Origin: Glandiceps talaboti
Taxonomy: Eukaryota > Hemichordata > Enteropneusta > Spengelidae
Direction of reading: 5' to 3'
NCBI RefSeq assembly: GCF_964340395.1
Contig: NC_135557.1
Location: 8,482,960-8,546,959, forward strand
Length of the DNA: 64,000 nucleotides
The stretch's first letter is position 1. Each line of letters opens with the position of its first letter. The notes below the pieces were generated by a model, which saw only the letters and a program-made list of their open reading frames with translations, did not search any database and was not told the origin of the DNA. Position numbers and translations under genes: made by a program. Shown one piece after another: positions 1 through 12,072 of the stretch.

Positions 1-850
1 AACAGCTGATGTAGCTTTCCAACTCTTAGCGAACGTAGACCCACAAATTCACCATGGCAGAAAGTTTTGTCGCATAACTATCCCTCTTGAAAACTGTGTA
101 TTCACTTTATTTCAATTTCCATCCACAAAAGTGACACGGAGCGGTTTCGTCTTCCTTCAAATATGTACTGAAGCCCCCCTCCCATAAAGCCGTACCCGTC
201 TACCATACAGTGGTGTATTGAGTATCGTCTCTGACTCGACTGTTTGTGTAAGAAATCTGACCATGATGAAGAGAACTATGGATAAACATGTCTTACAATG
301 CAAGTTTTTTTGACGTGGGAGCGTGATATGGTAACTGTACTGTAATGTGTCATCCACTATATGTACCCGTGTTTGGCATGATGCAGTAATTTTCCAGATA
401 CAACAATTGCAACATTTCTAAGTTTATACGTTGATTACAACATGACAGGCATACATTATCACATGAACCAAATTGAAAGCAATCAGACTACGCATTTTTT
501 TTACTGTTTTACAAAAAAAATATCGTACTGAAGATATTTTACGAAGTGTACCTGCCTTCTTTATTAGTTAAACCACCGTTTTCAGAGTAGTTTATATGTT
601 TTCCGTCAGTTTGTTTTGATCATGGCCACATACATGGGAACTCCGGTAAATTGATCGGGAAACCCGCTAACATTTACCGGCTTTAATACCAGCCTTTAAA
701 AAACAGTGTCTGTTTAAATTCGTCTTCTTCTTCGGAAGTTCATTGCTGCCTTCTAAATATCGCCACATACTTTATAAATACAACGTGGAACTGTCTCAAA
801 CACATTAAAAGTTTCATACACTTAGAACAGTAAACTTTACAACAATTACT
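1..850. other. AT-rich non-coding DNA
   Basis: No coding exon, RNA gene or clear repeat was recognised here. The short open frames show no familiar motif and no splice context. Confidence 0.4.
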
Positions 851-1920
851 ATATCATGGCGGGAAAAGACGCATGCGCTGAATGCGTAAAATGGGTCTGA
901 ATGTCTAAGACGTTCTGATTAGTCAAGACACAAATAATTGGAGAAATTCGGTCAATCATGTGTTTGCTAACATAATTTCATAAAGTAAATGCTGTATGCT
1001 ACGTCATATGTAGACATGATATCAACATTGACAACAACACGTAGCGAGCTAGCTCTGTGTCGCTTGACTTGAACGAGATGATGTCGAGAGTAAAATAGGT
1101 AACACAAGATCAGATTCATGTAGGTGAAATTGGATATATCTTTGAATAAATGTTATTATTTACTCCAAATTTCAATCGGTCATAAGGACCGATACGTTGT
1201 TGTAATTCTGAAAAACTGTCGGTCCGAACGGAAATATGTTGGTCTCGGGCCGAAGGACCGGCGTTAATTTCGCACGCTGCTCATGTACCGCCTAGCTACC
1301 CGAGAGTAACAGTTCGAACAATGTATCTCAACGGAACGACAATTACTCGAACTTCGAAGGAAACTTGTATTTCTTCACAAGGCAATTGAGCCGTGTTCTC
1401 ACATCAGAGATCTATTACAATTATTTGTAGCTATGTGGACTAAAAATTATTCTATGAATTTTCGATTGTTCTGTCCGTGACCTCATCTCATAATATGTAA
1501 GCTTATTACATTCCGATTTTCGAAATATTGCTGATCATACGCGAAGAGGTAACACAGAGTACCCTAGGAGGTCATTACCGGTAAATCAACAGTCACCTGG
1601 GTGGTCTTAGTACATGTGCGCAATCTCCGTTTATTGCAGCCAATCAAATTTCGCCACATTCGCCGGCATCTATCACTTCCGTGTTTCACATGAAACCCAC
1701 GTTGCCTTAGTGTGTGAGAAAGGGAGACGTCATCATTAAGGCCAGATACCGGTTGATCTTTGTCTGTTAACACAGGTAAGTAAATTCTACAAGTTTTAAA
1801 TGCTATGCTGTACATCTTAACTGCATTTCCAGACATATTGTACTTTTTGCGGTCAACCATTCATTGAACTATCGCACAATATTATCTCGATCCGATTTTC
1901 GATCAGCTGGCCGGTAAGTG
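851..1920 (+). promoter_or_regulatory. CpG-richer promoter-like region with E2F-like and NRF1-like motifs and consensus splice donors
   Basis: The sequence shows GGCGGGAAAA (858-867, E2F-like) directly followed by GCATGCGC (871-878, half of an NRF1-type palindrome), then a stretch with more CpG than its surroundings. Two plus-strand matches to the donor consensus follow: CAG|GTAAGT with the exon ending at 1775, and CCG|GTAAGT ending at 1913. The HYOU1-like start-codon exon at 7625 begins with a good 3' splice acceptor, so it needs an upstream non-coding exon; one ending at 1775 or 1913 would serve. That link is inference. The region could instead serve an unseen gene on either strand. Confidence 0.3.
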
Positions 1921-3035
1921 TACACACAATGTGGTAACCGATCGATCGAACTCAATGACACGTAATGGTAGAGCGGTAGGTCTCAGAAAACGTGAATGTG
2001 TCATGTTATACTACGATCTACAAAGTTATGTAAATTGTATTTGTATAGCAAACCGTATGGACTGTTCAGAAAATAACATTTGGTGTGAATAATTTACATA
2101 TATATCTTTTGTTTTGTTATACTTTCTTCCGTTTTGAACAAAAGATGTGACATTAGTTCCTCACATTACATACACAGGCACGAATCTGTATGAATTAAAA
2201 AAAATGTAGAGTAAAGAGCTTTTTTTGCTATACTACAGTAATTAAGATAACAATTCATACATTGATTCAAGTGCCTGTGGTTACATACTTCCATCATTAC
2301 TACTACAAAAATAACCCTGCTTGCAGACAGAATACGTCGGGACGCATATTCTGCATGATGGAGAAGATAATGTAGCTATAGGGGGCAGGGGTCTCGACTT
2401 ACTCAATCTGTACAATAACAGGACTAGAAAGCTGCATAGCTACATGTAATTGCAAGTGACAGCGTTCCCATAATATTTATCTAATTTAGTAATCTATCGA
2501 CAAATACAATCAAAACTATGAATATCATCACACTGCTACACAAGATGTTAACATTAGCACCCCCCTCCCCCTCGTTCATTTCTACAAGTCTGTCAGTTTT
2601 ATATATACAATGTATGAGTATTGGCTAACCCCCCCCCCCACCCCCGCTGTCATTTCTACAAGCCTGTAAGTTTTATATATGAGTATTGCCATACATTCTC
2701 CAATGTCATACACAGAATCAGCATGGTGATGTCACCATATTATTTTAATTTTGACGCTGACCAAAGTTTTTAGGATCTAGATTGTAATTATCAAATATAT
2801 TTAAGATAGCAGAATTATAGTATTATAGTTTATTGACATACACATTTATGTAAAGTAACATGGTGGATGTATTACTAGGTTCACTAATAATACATCAATA
2901 AATATGTAATACATGTTAATATTATACAGTTATTACCAGTAGAGTTTTTATGATTATTATTCATATTAATCTGAGCTATTTCCACTTTTACTTGACTCAA
3001 CATGAATTCATCAACACCTGTATCTGTTGTTCTGC
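1921..3035. other. Non-coding DNA with poly-C runs
   Basis: AT-rich sequence with C-rich runs near 2561-2573 and 2630-2645, each followed by a related phrase about tyr/phe-like 'ttctacaag' DNA, so the two runs look like a local duplication. No exon recognised. Confidence 0.35.
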
Positions 3036-3456
3036 TACAATTCTAACTGCTTACACACTGGGTTGTGGACTCAATTCTAACTGCTTACACACTGGGTTGT
3101 GGACTCAATTCTAACTGCTTACACACTGGGTTGTGGACTCAATTCTAACTGCTTACACACTGGGTTGTGGACTCAATTCTAACTGCTTACACACTGGGTT
3201 GTGGACTCAATTCTAACTACTTACACACTGGGTTGTGGACTCAATTCTAACTGCTTACATACTGGGTTGTGGACTCAAGTCTAACTACTTGCACACTGGG
3301 TTGTGGACTCAATTCTACCTGCTTACACACTGGGTTGTGGACTCAATTCTAACTGCTTACACACTGGGTTGTGGACTCAATTCTAACTACTTACACTCTG
3401 GGTTGTGGACTCAATTCTAACTGCTTACACACTGGGTTGTGGACTTAATTCTAACT
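3036..3456. repeat. Minisatellite, 34-bp unit, about 12 copies
   Basis: Near-perfect tandem repeat whose unit begins CTAACTGCTTACACACTGGG and continues TTGTGGACTCAATT, 34 bp in total. Copies differ by single substitutions such as GCTT/ACTT. The open frame that runs through it is a by-product of the repeat. Confidence 0.93.
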
Positions 3457-3789
3457 ATACAAAGGGACCACAGCTAGAATTGAGTACTGTAATATAATTG
3501 CTATGGCTGTAGGTAGCTAGTTTCCATGCCAACACGATCTCTAAACCATGGTTAACCAAGTGGTCTCTACAAAAATGTATCTGAAATATTGATGAGGGAT
3601 ATAATGTAGCACTAGGCTAGTAAGTAGCAGGACACTTACAGTGTATCCCATGTGACTATCATGTGACTGTCATGTGACTTAAAGTTTGTGTACACATAGT
3701 ACATCCATTGCCCAAGTTTTCTCTATCCGAAATATTTGATGAGGGATCCTATAGAACTAGACAAGTATTAGCAGCAGGACACTTACAGT

Positions 3790-4160
3790 GTTCTCACGTG
3801 ACTTATTTTAAGATCGGAGGTTGAATTTGCAGTAAATTGAATGAAGTAACCCATAACAACCACCTGTCAGTTTGTGATGGATTACTACTGACATGCACTG
3901 TTCATCCTTTCCCCAGCAGCAGATTTAGAGTCACAGAAAATGAGCCCACATGTTATATAGATAGTAAGATACATTGTGTTGCGCCAATTTCTGTTTATTC
4001 CCATGATGCAATAGCCCATAGCAAAGATACCCTATAAAGGCACAAGATCAACTTGATGTTTTCCTGGAATTGCAAGTAATTGTAGGTGATGTAAAATCAT
4101 GAAATGACTCTCCATAACCCATAGTTTCTGAGAGTGTCTTAATTTCCTGTAGTAGTGTTC
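3790..4160 (+). repeat. Dispersed repeat family, copy 1
   Basis: Sequence around CACCTGTCAGTTTGTGATGG and CCTTTCCCCAGCAG recurs at 10795-10995 and 17945-18110 with scattered substitutions. A downstream part (ATGACTCTCCATAACCCA, near 4105) recurs near 15927. No coding potential or RNA polymerase III box was identified, so the family is unclassified. Confidence 0.6.
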
Positions 4161-5278
4161 CCCTTTAATCAAAATATCAACTCAATCATACAATAATAGT
4201 TTACTAGTATTTAAGTCTAGTAACATGTCACTGTACCATATGAACTAAAAATAAAAATTACACTTTTGTGTACAAATTTAGACAAAGTTTGTACAAATTT
4301 AGACTGATAAACCATCCTGGATTGCATCAGAAATACAATGTAGATCAGTATGATGTAATCACATGACTAATTTGCATACCACATGTACAAATGTCATGTG
4401 AGGATAAAATTATAATTATCTACTCTCTGCTAAGAACATGTGTACTCATATATAATACCATACCTTGAGATGAATAATTTGTGCAGAATTATTGAATTAT
4501 GAGATGGGAATATAACTCCCGTGTGTGTTTGTATAATTTAGTGAAATAAAAAATATATATCTGTACGCACAAAGAAAGTTTATAATTGTCTGCTATGAAC
4601 AGGTGTTCTCTTCTACTCAACAGTTCATTAGAATATGGAAATCATTAAATTTGCATAACTGAATAAATTATGGGATGGAAGGGTACAATTTCCGCTAAAT
4701 TACTGGGAAATGTCACACATTTACTCAAAATATTTTATGATTTGTTAGACATGAAATTAGCAGGTTATATTCTAAAAGTACTCTCGTATATTGAAGCATT
4801 ATTTTAATGTAATCTTATCAGATAATGATTTTGACAAAAATAATAGTGTGACAGATGTTATGAATGTTTCAAGTAGATGTTTGTTAAAAGGTGATATAGA
4901 CAGTAGAAGACGTACATTGTACATATTGCTCTTTCAGGTCAAAAAATTATTTATTTTTCAATTAAGCTGGAAACAAAATAAAAATTCTGTGTATAGTTAT
5001 AATATAATTTATGTATTATATTATTTTATTTATATTAGTATCGTTAATGTTATTGAAATGTAAAATCTTAAAGATATCTGAACAATGAAAGTTCCTTATT
5101 TTAAAACTGAGAATTTTAGATATTCTAATTTTAACAGAATTTATTCTCTTTGGAACTCCTTGTCACTTCATATTTCACTTGTCATTATATAAACAAGCAT
5201 TTGAAGAATTTTAAAACTCTGGTTGCAAACCATTACCATGAGCTACATGTAGTCGTGAACAAGTTTGATTATGAAAAT
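4161..5278. other. AT-rich non-coding DNA
   Basis: Very AT-rich stretch without recognisable exons. A 90-codon open frame at 4791-5063 is low complexity (I, Y, F, N) and unsupported. Confidence 0.35.
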
Positions 5279-5985
5279 CCCAGTACCTGGGTGTCAGTTT
5301 GTCATTGTATAAAATCCCTGTACCTGGGTGTCAGTTTGTCATTGTACAAAATCCCTGTACCTGGGTGTCAGTTTGTCATTGTATAAAATCCCTGTACCTG
5401 GGTGTCAGTTTGTCATGGTACAAAATCCCTGTACCTGGGTGTCAGTTTGTCATTGTATAAAATCCCTGTACCTGGGTGTCAGTTTGTCATTGTATAAAAT
5501 CCCTGTACCTGGGTGTCAGTTTGTCATTGTATAAAATCCCTGTACCTGGGTGTCAGTTTGTCATGGTACAAAATCCCTGTACCTGGGTGTCATTTTGTCA
5601 TTGTACAAAATCCCTGTACCTGGGTGTCAGTTTGTCATGGTACAAAATCCCTGTACCTGGGTGTCAATCTGTCGTTGTATAAAATCCCTGTACCTGGGTG
5701 TCAGTCTGTCATTGTACAAAATCCCTGTACCTGGGTGTCAGTTTGTCATTGTACAAAATCCCTGTACCTGGGTGTCAGTTTGTCATTGTACAAAATCCCT
5801 GTACCTGGGTGTCAGTTTGTCATTGTATAAAATCCATGTACCTGGGTGTAAGTTTGTCATTGTACAAAATCCCTGTACCTGAGTGTCAGTCTGTCATTGT
5901 ACAAAATCCCTGTACCTGGATGTCAGTCTGTCATTGTACAAAATCCTTGTACATGGGTGTCAGTTTGTCATTGTACAAATCCATG
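5279..5985. repeat. Minisatellite, 37-bp unit, about 19 copies
   Basis: Tandem unit CCTGTACCTGGGTGTCAGTT followed by TGTCATTGTATAAAATC. Variants include TATAAAA/TACAAAA and CATTG/CATGG. Because 37 is one more than a multiple of three, the array cycles through all frames and gives overlapping spurious reading frames. Confidence 0.95.
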
Positions 5986-6295
5986 TTAGTTACGTTGTAT
6001 AGTTTTGGCTTGTTTTATCTTTGTAACATTAGAAATAATATTTTCATTAGGAAATGATGGAAAAACATGTTGACATCTTTGAGTGATTTTACTGAAAAAA
6101 GACTGAACACCAGGGATTTTATGGGTGAACCCAGGGTATGGTCAGGTGAACCCCCCCCCCCCCCCTGAATAGCACATGCAAACCCCCTGTATGTAATGGA
6201 ATACACATGGTATGGGGAGAAATGCAATGTATCTCGGAACGGGCAACAGGTTTATTGATGAATTTGTGATTAATATGGTCATTAGCTACATATAA

Positions 6296-6719
6296 TACTA
6301 CATTGCAGTGTTGCAGCCAGAGGGGGTTTTTGGGTCATTTGACACACATATTTTGGACCTGACCCACAATTTTGGAAGTGATGGGTCATAGATGACCCAC
6401 ACTAACATTGTATGCAAGTATGTTTAGCAATAGTGTGCAACATGACCATGCCAATAGCAACAGCTAAATGATCGCATATATTGCACCGATAACAACATGG
6501 TTGGATTGGCAACTGCATAATCATCCAGAAAATATTTAGCATGGATCAGCATGTGTGTAAATATTTTTAAAAAACTGTACAGTTGTGCTATAATGCCATT
6601 GGCATTTTTTAAGAATAATAATGTCCCCCCAAAAATTTATGATGACCCAGAAAAATAAAAGTGTCGGGACACTATGTCCCACTCTTTCGAAAGGCTGGCT
6701 GCAACACTGCATTGTAGTA
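6296..6719. mobile_element. hAT-like MITE with 25-bp terminal inverted repeats
   Basis: Left end TACTACATTGCAGTGTTGCA and right end are inverted copies over 25 bp with one mismatch (left 6296-6320, right 6695-6719). Inside them lies the CAGTG...CACTG terminus typical of hAT elements (6306 and 6709). The interior has no transposase. Part of the interior (about 6436-6640) is related to 21300-21500, so the family is repeated in this window. A poly-C run lies just outside at 6150-6166. Confidence 0.65.
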
Positions 6720-6942
6720 CTTGTATGCCTTCTTCTAAAATCATATATTTTTTAGTTGTCAAATTTATAGTTTCACACTTTACAACCTAAGACTCAGAGA
6801 TGGAGAATACATTTATATATAAACCAGGTATTCACCAATAGATTGCCTATATGACATACAGACATGTATTTATATATGCATTGACTATTGTAAATCAAAA
6901 ATTGACGTACTTTTCAAAATATCATTAAAAAACCTAATTTTT

Positions 6943-7440
6943 TCATTCATTCATTCATTCATTCATTCATTCATTTTATTGCCAATTTTTAAAGTAAGTT
7001 ACAATTACAAAATGACAGGAAATAAATAAACAGATTGGCAATTTGGAGTCAAAAAAATAGCTTTTCGCTAATCAAGTTTGGCTCCACCTCAGAGTTCATA
7101 TGCATCAATAACAATAAGGGCTACACAGAACTAGAATAAAAAATATAAATGGAGAAAATTTCAAAAACGAGCTAACAATGCAAGAATATGTATTATTCAC
7201 TAGTTTAAATTTCGTCAAGTAGATACTCTTTAAAAGCTTTCTTGAACAGATGTTTTGATGTGAGACATTTCATTTCTGTTGGCAAACTGTTCCACAATTT
7301 TGTGCCTGAAAACCTGATGGAAAATTGACCGGCAGCTGTGCGTATTTTCGGAATTGCCAAATTTCGCCTAAGTTTAAATCTTGTATCTCGGCTATGATCG
7401 ATCTCCTGGAACTAATCGCTTAAATCATGAGGAAGGTTCT
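6943..7440 (-). mobile_element. LINE 3' end (CR1/L2-group), 5' truncated
   Basis: Read on the minus strand, an open frame ending at 7205 gives the C-terminal tail typical of CR1/L2/jockey-group ORF2 proteins, with the phrase GTKLWNSLPTEMK followed by FKKAFKEYLL and a stop. It is followed by about 230 bp of 3'UTR and a short (GAAT)n tail, seen on the plus strand as (ATTC)n at 6943-6974. All upstream domains are missing, as in an ordinary 5'-truncated insertion. Confidence 0.75.
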
Positions 7441-7489
7441 TATTATACAAATCAAAAATAAAATTTCCTATACCAAGTTTATGAAGTTT

Positions 7490-7551
7490 ATAAATATTAA
7501 GAAGACCCAGCTTTTTAAATATAAATATTAAGAAGACCCAGCTTTTTAAAT
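7490..7551. repeat. 31-bp tandem duplication
   Basis: Two exact adjacent copies of a 31-bp segment containing AAGAAGACCCAGCTTTTTAA, just upstream of the first HYOU1-like coding exon. Confidence 0.85.
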
Positions 7552-7624
7552 AATTAAAATCAATCTATTGATTTGTTACGATTTTTGAATGCTGTGAATT
7601 GAATTCTGTGATTTTTCTTTTCAG

Positions 7625-9128
7625 ATAATAAGGGTGTGCAACACAGGAGAGCAACATGTCTAAATTAAGTCTGTGTTTCCTAGTGGTGAGTTTAGTGGTG
7701 CTATTTGATGGCAGTGAAGGCTTGGGTGTTATGTCTATTGACTTGGGTAGTGAATGGCTCAAAATGGCACTTGTCAAGGTAAGCAAATATAGTGATTGTA
7801 TTTTTCATGATGTCGATGATATTGATGCCAACTCATGTACACTTAGTCTAGTTTCTATACATGTAGTTGTTCTCTATGATCTCTTTCTAATGTCTAGTCA
7901 AATGGACAAATTCTACTGAAAATCTACCTAAATCTCCTGCTGAGGAAGGGATGAACAATACAAATGTACATGTCAGTAGTAATCCATCACAGGCGTAATT
8001 GTAATTTGTTCCTTCATTCAGTTTATAAACTCATCCTTCAGTTTGAATGTACATGTAAGTGAGTAGTCTGTAAGGTAAGCTGTGACGGGGCGCCCTCACA
8101 CATTGGTCAACCCCTCGGCCGGTGACGGCAGAATGGCACGACACATCTTACAGTCTAGTAAGTGATGTGAGGATGGGAAAACATCACCATGTTGATATCA
8201 ACATTCCAATAGCAAAAACTATCACTAGTGTTAGTGGTAAAAACATAATTCTATTCTAGAGAAATTCATTTGTCTATGAGGTGGAGATGATCGTAATGTG
8301 TATAGGATAATAGACCAATACACACTATTCTACTTACATGTACATGCATGCAGTGTTTCAGAGTTTTACAATCAATGTTTATATTGTTTCTTACAGCCTG
8401 GCGTTCCCATGGAAATAGTTTATAACAAGTAAGTAATATACAGAATTTAATAATTCAATTTCATTGGACATTGCTGAAGGTGTGTGTCACATCTATATGT
8501 CTCATTATCAATACTACAATTTACATGTAGTTAGAAAATAACAACACTTTGACAACAGCGCCCTCAAGCCACAACACATTTAGTTTGTGAAGGATGCTCA
8601 TTTGCATATTCATTTGCTAATTTGCATATATTTATATCGGATAGTCTTGTACCACATTCTCTAAGAGAACTTTATGATGTACAAGTGTTAGTGTGGTGTT
8701 CTTAGGATATTTACATGAATATTTGTGGTATTCTTTGTGGTCATACTTTCATGAGTGTATGCGATTGAATGAAATTGTAGAAGAAGATGCCACATGTACT
8801 CGTTCAAAAACCTTTACAGCTCTGTTTACACAATGCTGTTTGAAAATGCAACTATACTGTTGTGTTTGCACCTACCGTTTCCATGGAAACAACAGAAACA
8901 CACTTGAAAATGCAGCCAAAAGTGAATCAGTTTGAAAGATGAAGTCCACATAAACAGGCAAAGACGGAAAGATTTTTCAAAAACGTCACTGAAAGTATAC
9001 ATAATCAGTGTAACGTATGTTAAACAAAAAAACTACTTTTTTTGACAGGGAATCCAAATGAAAAAACACCAGTTGTGGTATCCATGAGGAATGAAGAAAG
9101 AATATTTGGTGATGATGCATCAGGAATG
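7625..9128 (+). CDS. HYOU1: HYOU1/GRP170-like gene, first three coding exons only; exon 3 out of phase
   Basis: HYOU1 (GRP170) is an Hsp110/Hsp70-family chaperone and nucleotide-exchange factor of the ER lumen. Exon 1 (acceptor at 7625, ATG 7656, donor after 7778) encodes a hydrophobic signal peptide (residues about 5-22) and then VMSIDLGSEWLKMALVK, the start of the ATPase domain. Exon 2 (8397-8428) gives PGVPMEIVYN plus two bases. Exon 3 (9049-9128) gives KTPVVVSMRNEERIFGDDA, the expected next block. All three have good GT/AG sites and follow vertebrate HYOU1 order. However, exon 2 leaves two bases while the good frame of exon 3 needs one; the spliced frame instead meets a TGA within five codons. 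No later HYOU1 exon (full length is about 1,000 residues) was recognised downstream. This is either a truncated duplicate or an intact gene with an assembly indel and a very long intron 3. Confidence 0.72.
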
Positions 9129-10790
9129 GTGAGAATTAATTTGTAAATTTTTGTAAAATCTTTTTTTTTTTCAAGAAGAGAATAGGACAGTGGAAATCAA
9201 AGTTTCAACTTACTAAGATAGTCATAAACTAAACTATATGTATTGTTGTGACATGTGGATATAAGCAGGACATTGGTTTATTTACATTGTATACTCTAAG
9301 CAGGATGGCATTACTGATAGCTAGTTTTTCTCCAATGACCACACACTATTTTGATAACAGGATGACTACAACAGATGCATTGCTATCAACTGCTTGTGTT
9401 ATCTACCACATAGAATAATAGTTTTAGTTTGTGTCTATCTTTAAGCCGAAAGCTTGGTTGCCATGGTAGTATCTTATGATAACAATTTTTATTATGAGAT
9501 TTATTTCTATCCCATCTTGGCATGAATCTTTTAAAACTGCACTAACTACAACGGAGATATTTTATGGAACTTTTTTTTAAAGATATAATGACTTGCTCGT
9601 AATGTTGTACACCCTGCACAGTATTGAACGTAATTTGTATAGCTGTACATGTACTTATAAGGGGTGGACCATTTTATATCCTGGAGGGGGCTTGGAAGAT
9701 TGGTGGAGAGTCATTTTTTTCCACCTGCTTGCCTGTGAATTATTTTTTTTCTCCTTCGACTATACTGGCAACTTTTTTTTTCTTTCCTTCTTTGAGATAT
9801 CAAAAAAAAAATTTACTCCTATATTGAACACCTATTTTTGTTGCCACAATTTTCTGTTTGGTTTTCGCACAGGGTAATAAAGAGAGTAAAAAGATGCTGT
9901 TCTATCACACAGAGATTATATATAGAAAACTACATATTTCAATACATGTTTGATTTTCAATTAAATAAACATCATTGACAGTTTTTATACCATGGTATGA
10001 TGACACACTGAAAATGCAAATCGGAAACTTGATTGGTGAGCTCAAACATTCAGACAGACGGTCAGTTTCTTCAGCCTGGGGGGACGGGGGTGGTCAGTGG
10101 TTTTTTCCATTGGGATTTTTACTCTTAAAATTCAATCAGAAGAATCAGATACTATATTGGGACTGACTTAGGATATGGTACATCGATACTACAAAGACCG
10201 TCTTCATATATAAACAGACTAATTGGGTAGTTGAATAACTCACTACTACTACTATTACTTTGACTACTGGGTAGTCTAAAGTACTCGTTTCTTTTGGTTA
10301 GTTATTACTGGGTAGTTCACTTACTGTTGTTACTGCTCGCAATATAATATAATTTTTGCATACGATATCATCTTGGCAGCCAGCCAGACAATCTCTCCTA
10401 AAACAGATACATTGTATTACAATGTATACATACCAGATGATTTGGTGTCAGGTCAAATTATGTAAATTTTGTATGATGTCATCAATGAGAATAGAGAATG
10501 TCAAATGCTGTCAGCTGATATATTCGTATGTCAATCACTTCATGGTAACCTGGGTAACCAGTGGTGTATGGATACTTGAGGTATTAATTAACATTGTCCA
10601 TACTTCCAAGTTTACTCTTTACAAATTACATACTGTGAAATAACGTATTCTAGTCAAGTCCTATACACGATACGATTATCTCGGATTCTCCACAGAATTC
10701 CTTTTTTACCACCAACAGTGATAGTATACAAAATGCATGTGATTGGTCCATTAGAGCATTGATATAAACATGGTGATGTTATCGTGTCCT
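9129..10790. other. Non-coding DNA after HYOU1 exon 3
   Basis: No further HYOU1 exon was recognised. Two G-rich stretches (about 9660-9720 and 10070-10110) look like pieces of an interspersed repeat. No gene is supported. Confidence 0.35.
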
Positions 10791-10794
10791 CACG

Positions 10795-10995
10795 TCACTT
10801 ACAAGTACAAGAAAACTAAACCAAGTAACCAATTACCATCACCTGTCAGTCAGTCAGTCAGTGATTGATTACTACAGACATTTGCTCTTCATCCCTTCCC
10901 CAGTAGGAGATTTAGCTTGAGATTTTTGATAGAATTTGTCCGTTTGACTCTTATAAGTTAGAAAGAGATCACAGAGAATGACTACCTGTACAAAT
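10795..10995 (+). repeat. Dispersed repeat family, copy 2
   Basis: Matches copies at 3790 and 17945 around CACCTGTCAG and CCCTTCCCCAG. A small (CAGT)n expansion at about 10847-10862 sits inside it. Confidence 0.6.
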
Positions 10996-11473
10996 GTATA
11001 TAGTAACTACATGTATAGACTACAGGCCTTCTTACATGTATATAAGCTGTCATAAAAATTATAACTCTTAATCAAAAGCTGCTAGCGTGATAATGGACTA
11101 AACTCTGTTATTGAGCTTTTAGTTTTTACAATGTTCAACAATAAAACTCTCACATGGAATCCATGTAGGAAGTGCTCAAGATATTGTAATCAGATAGGTG
11201 AATGAAAATTTAAAATTGAATATATCATATTTTCAGTAATAATCCTTAGCATACTGCTATTTGCTGATGATATGTATATGTACATGTTTGTACTTACTTT
11301 TGTAGATTTTGGGCCCTATTCATTTCTTTTGCTTCTTGACTAAGTGACAATATCAGGTGACTGTAATCGTCCAATGATATGGTACCATCTGGTCAGTAAC
11401 TTCTGCTGCAGTAATGACTGACATGCATGTACATTTTGTACATTGTAAGGATTAGCTGTAGAACCATCTCTTG

Positions 11474-12072
11474 AATGGGTTACTTCATGTGAACTTATCC
11501 AAACAAAATCCTTAACCCACACTGAATTGGTTACCTCATGTGAACTTATCCACCATGATCCTTAACCCACACTGAATGGGTTACCTCATGTGAACTTATC
11601 CACCATGATCCTTAACCCACACTGTATGGGTTACCTCATGTGAACTTATCCAAACAAGATCCTAAACCCACACTGAATGGGTTACCTCATGTGAACTTAT
11701 CCAAACAAGATCCTAAACCCACACTGAATGGGTTACCTCATGTGAACTTATCCACCATGATCCTAAACCCACACTGAATGGGTTACCTCATGTGAACTTA
11801 TCCAAACAAGATCCTAAACCCACACTGAATGGGTTACTTCATGTGAACTTATCCACCATGATCCTAAACTCACACTGAATGGGTTACCTCATGTGAACTT
11901 ATCCAAACATGGTCCTTAACCCACACTGAATGGGTTACATCGTGTGAACTTATCCACCATGGTCCTTAACCCACACTGAATGGGTTACCTCATGTGAACT
12001 TATCCACCATGATCCTTAACCCACAGTGAATGGGTTACCTCATGTGAACTTATCCAGATCCTTAACCCACAA
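11474..12072. repeat. Minisatellite, 50-bp unit, about 12 copies
   Basis: Tandem unit TGAATGGGTTACCTCATGTG, then AACTTATCCACCATGATCCT and TAACCCACAC. Two main variants alternate irregularly: ACCATGATCC and AAACAAGATCC. Confidence 0.93.

Noticed and set aside
1564-1860. 98-codon minus-strand frame in the CpG-richer region
   Set aside because: No recognisable domain. The plus strand there carries consensus donors, which fits an untranslated exon better.
5150-6057. Several overlapping 70-120 codon frames rich in CHCIKSLYLGVSLSLY
   Set aside because: They are the 37-bp minisatellite read in successive frames; no protein is implied.
10847-10862. CAGT run considered as a tRNA or SINE feature
   Set aside because: No A or B box and no cloverleaf could be drawn; it is a short tetranucleotide expansion.
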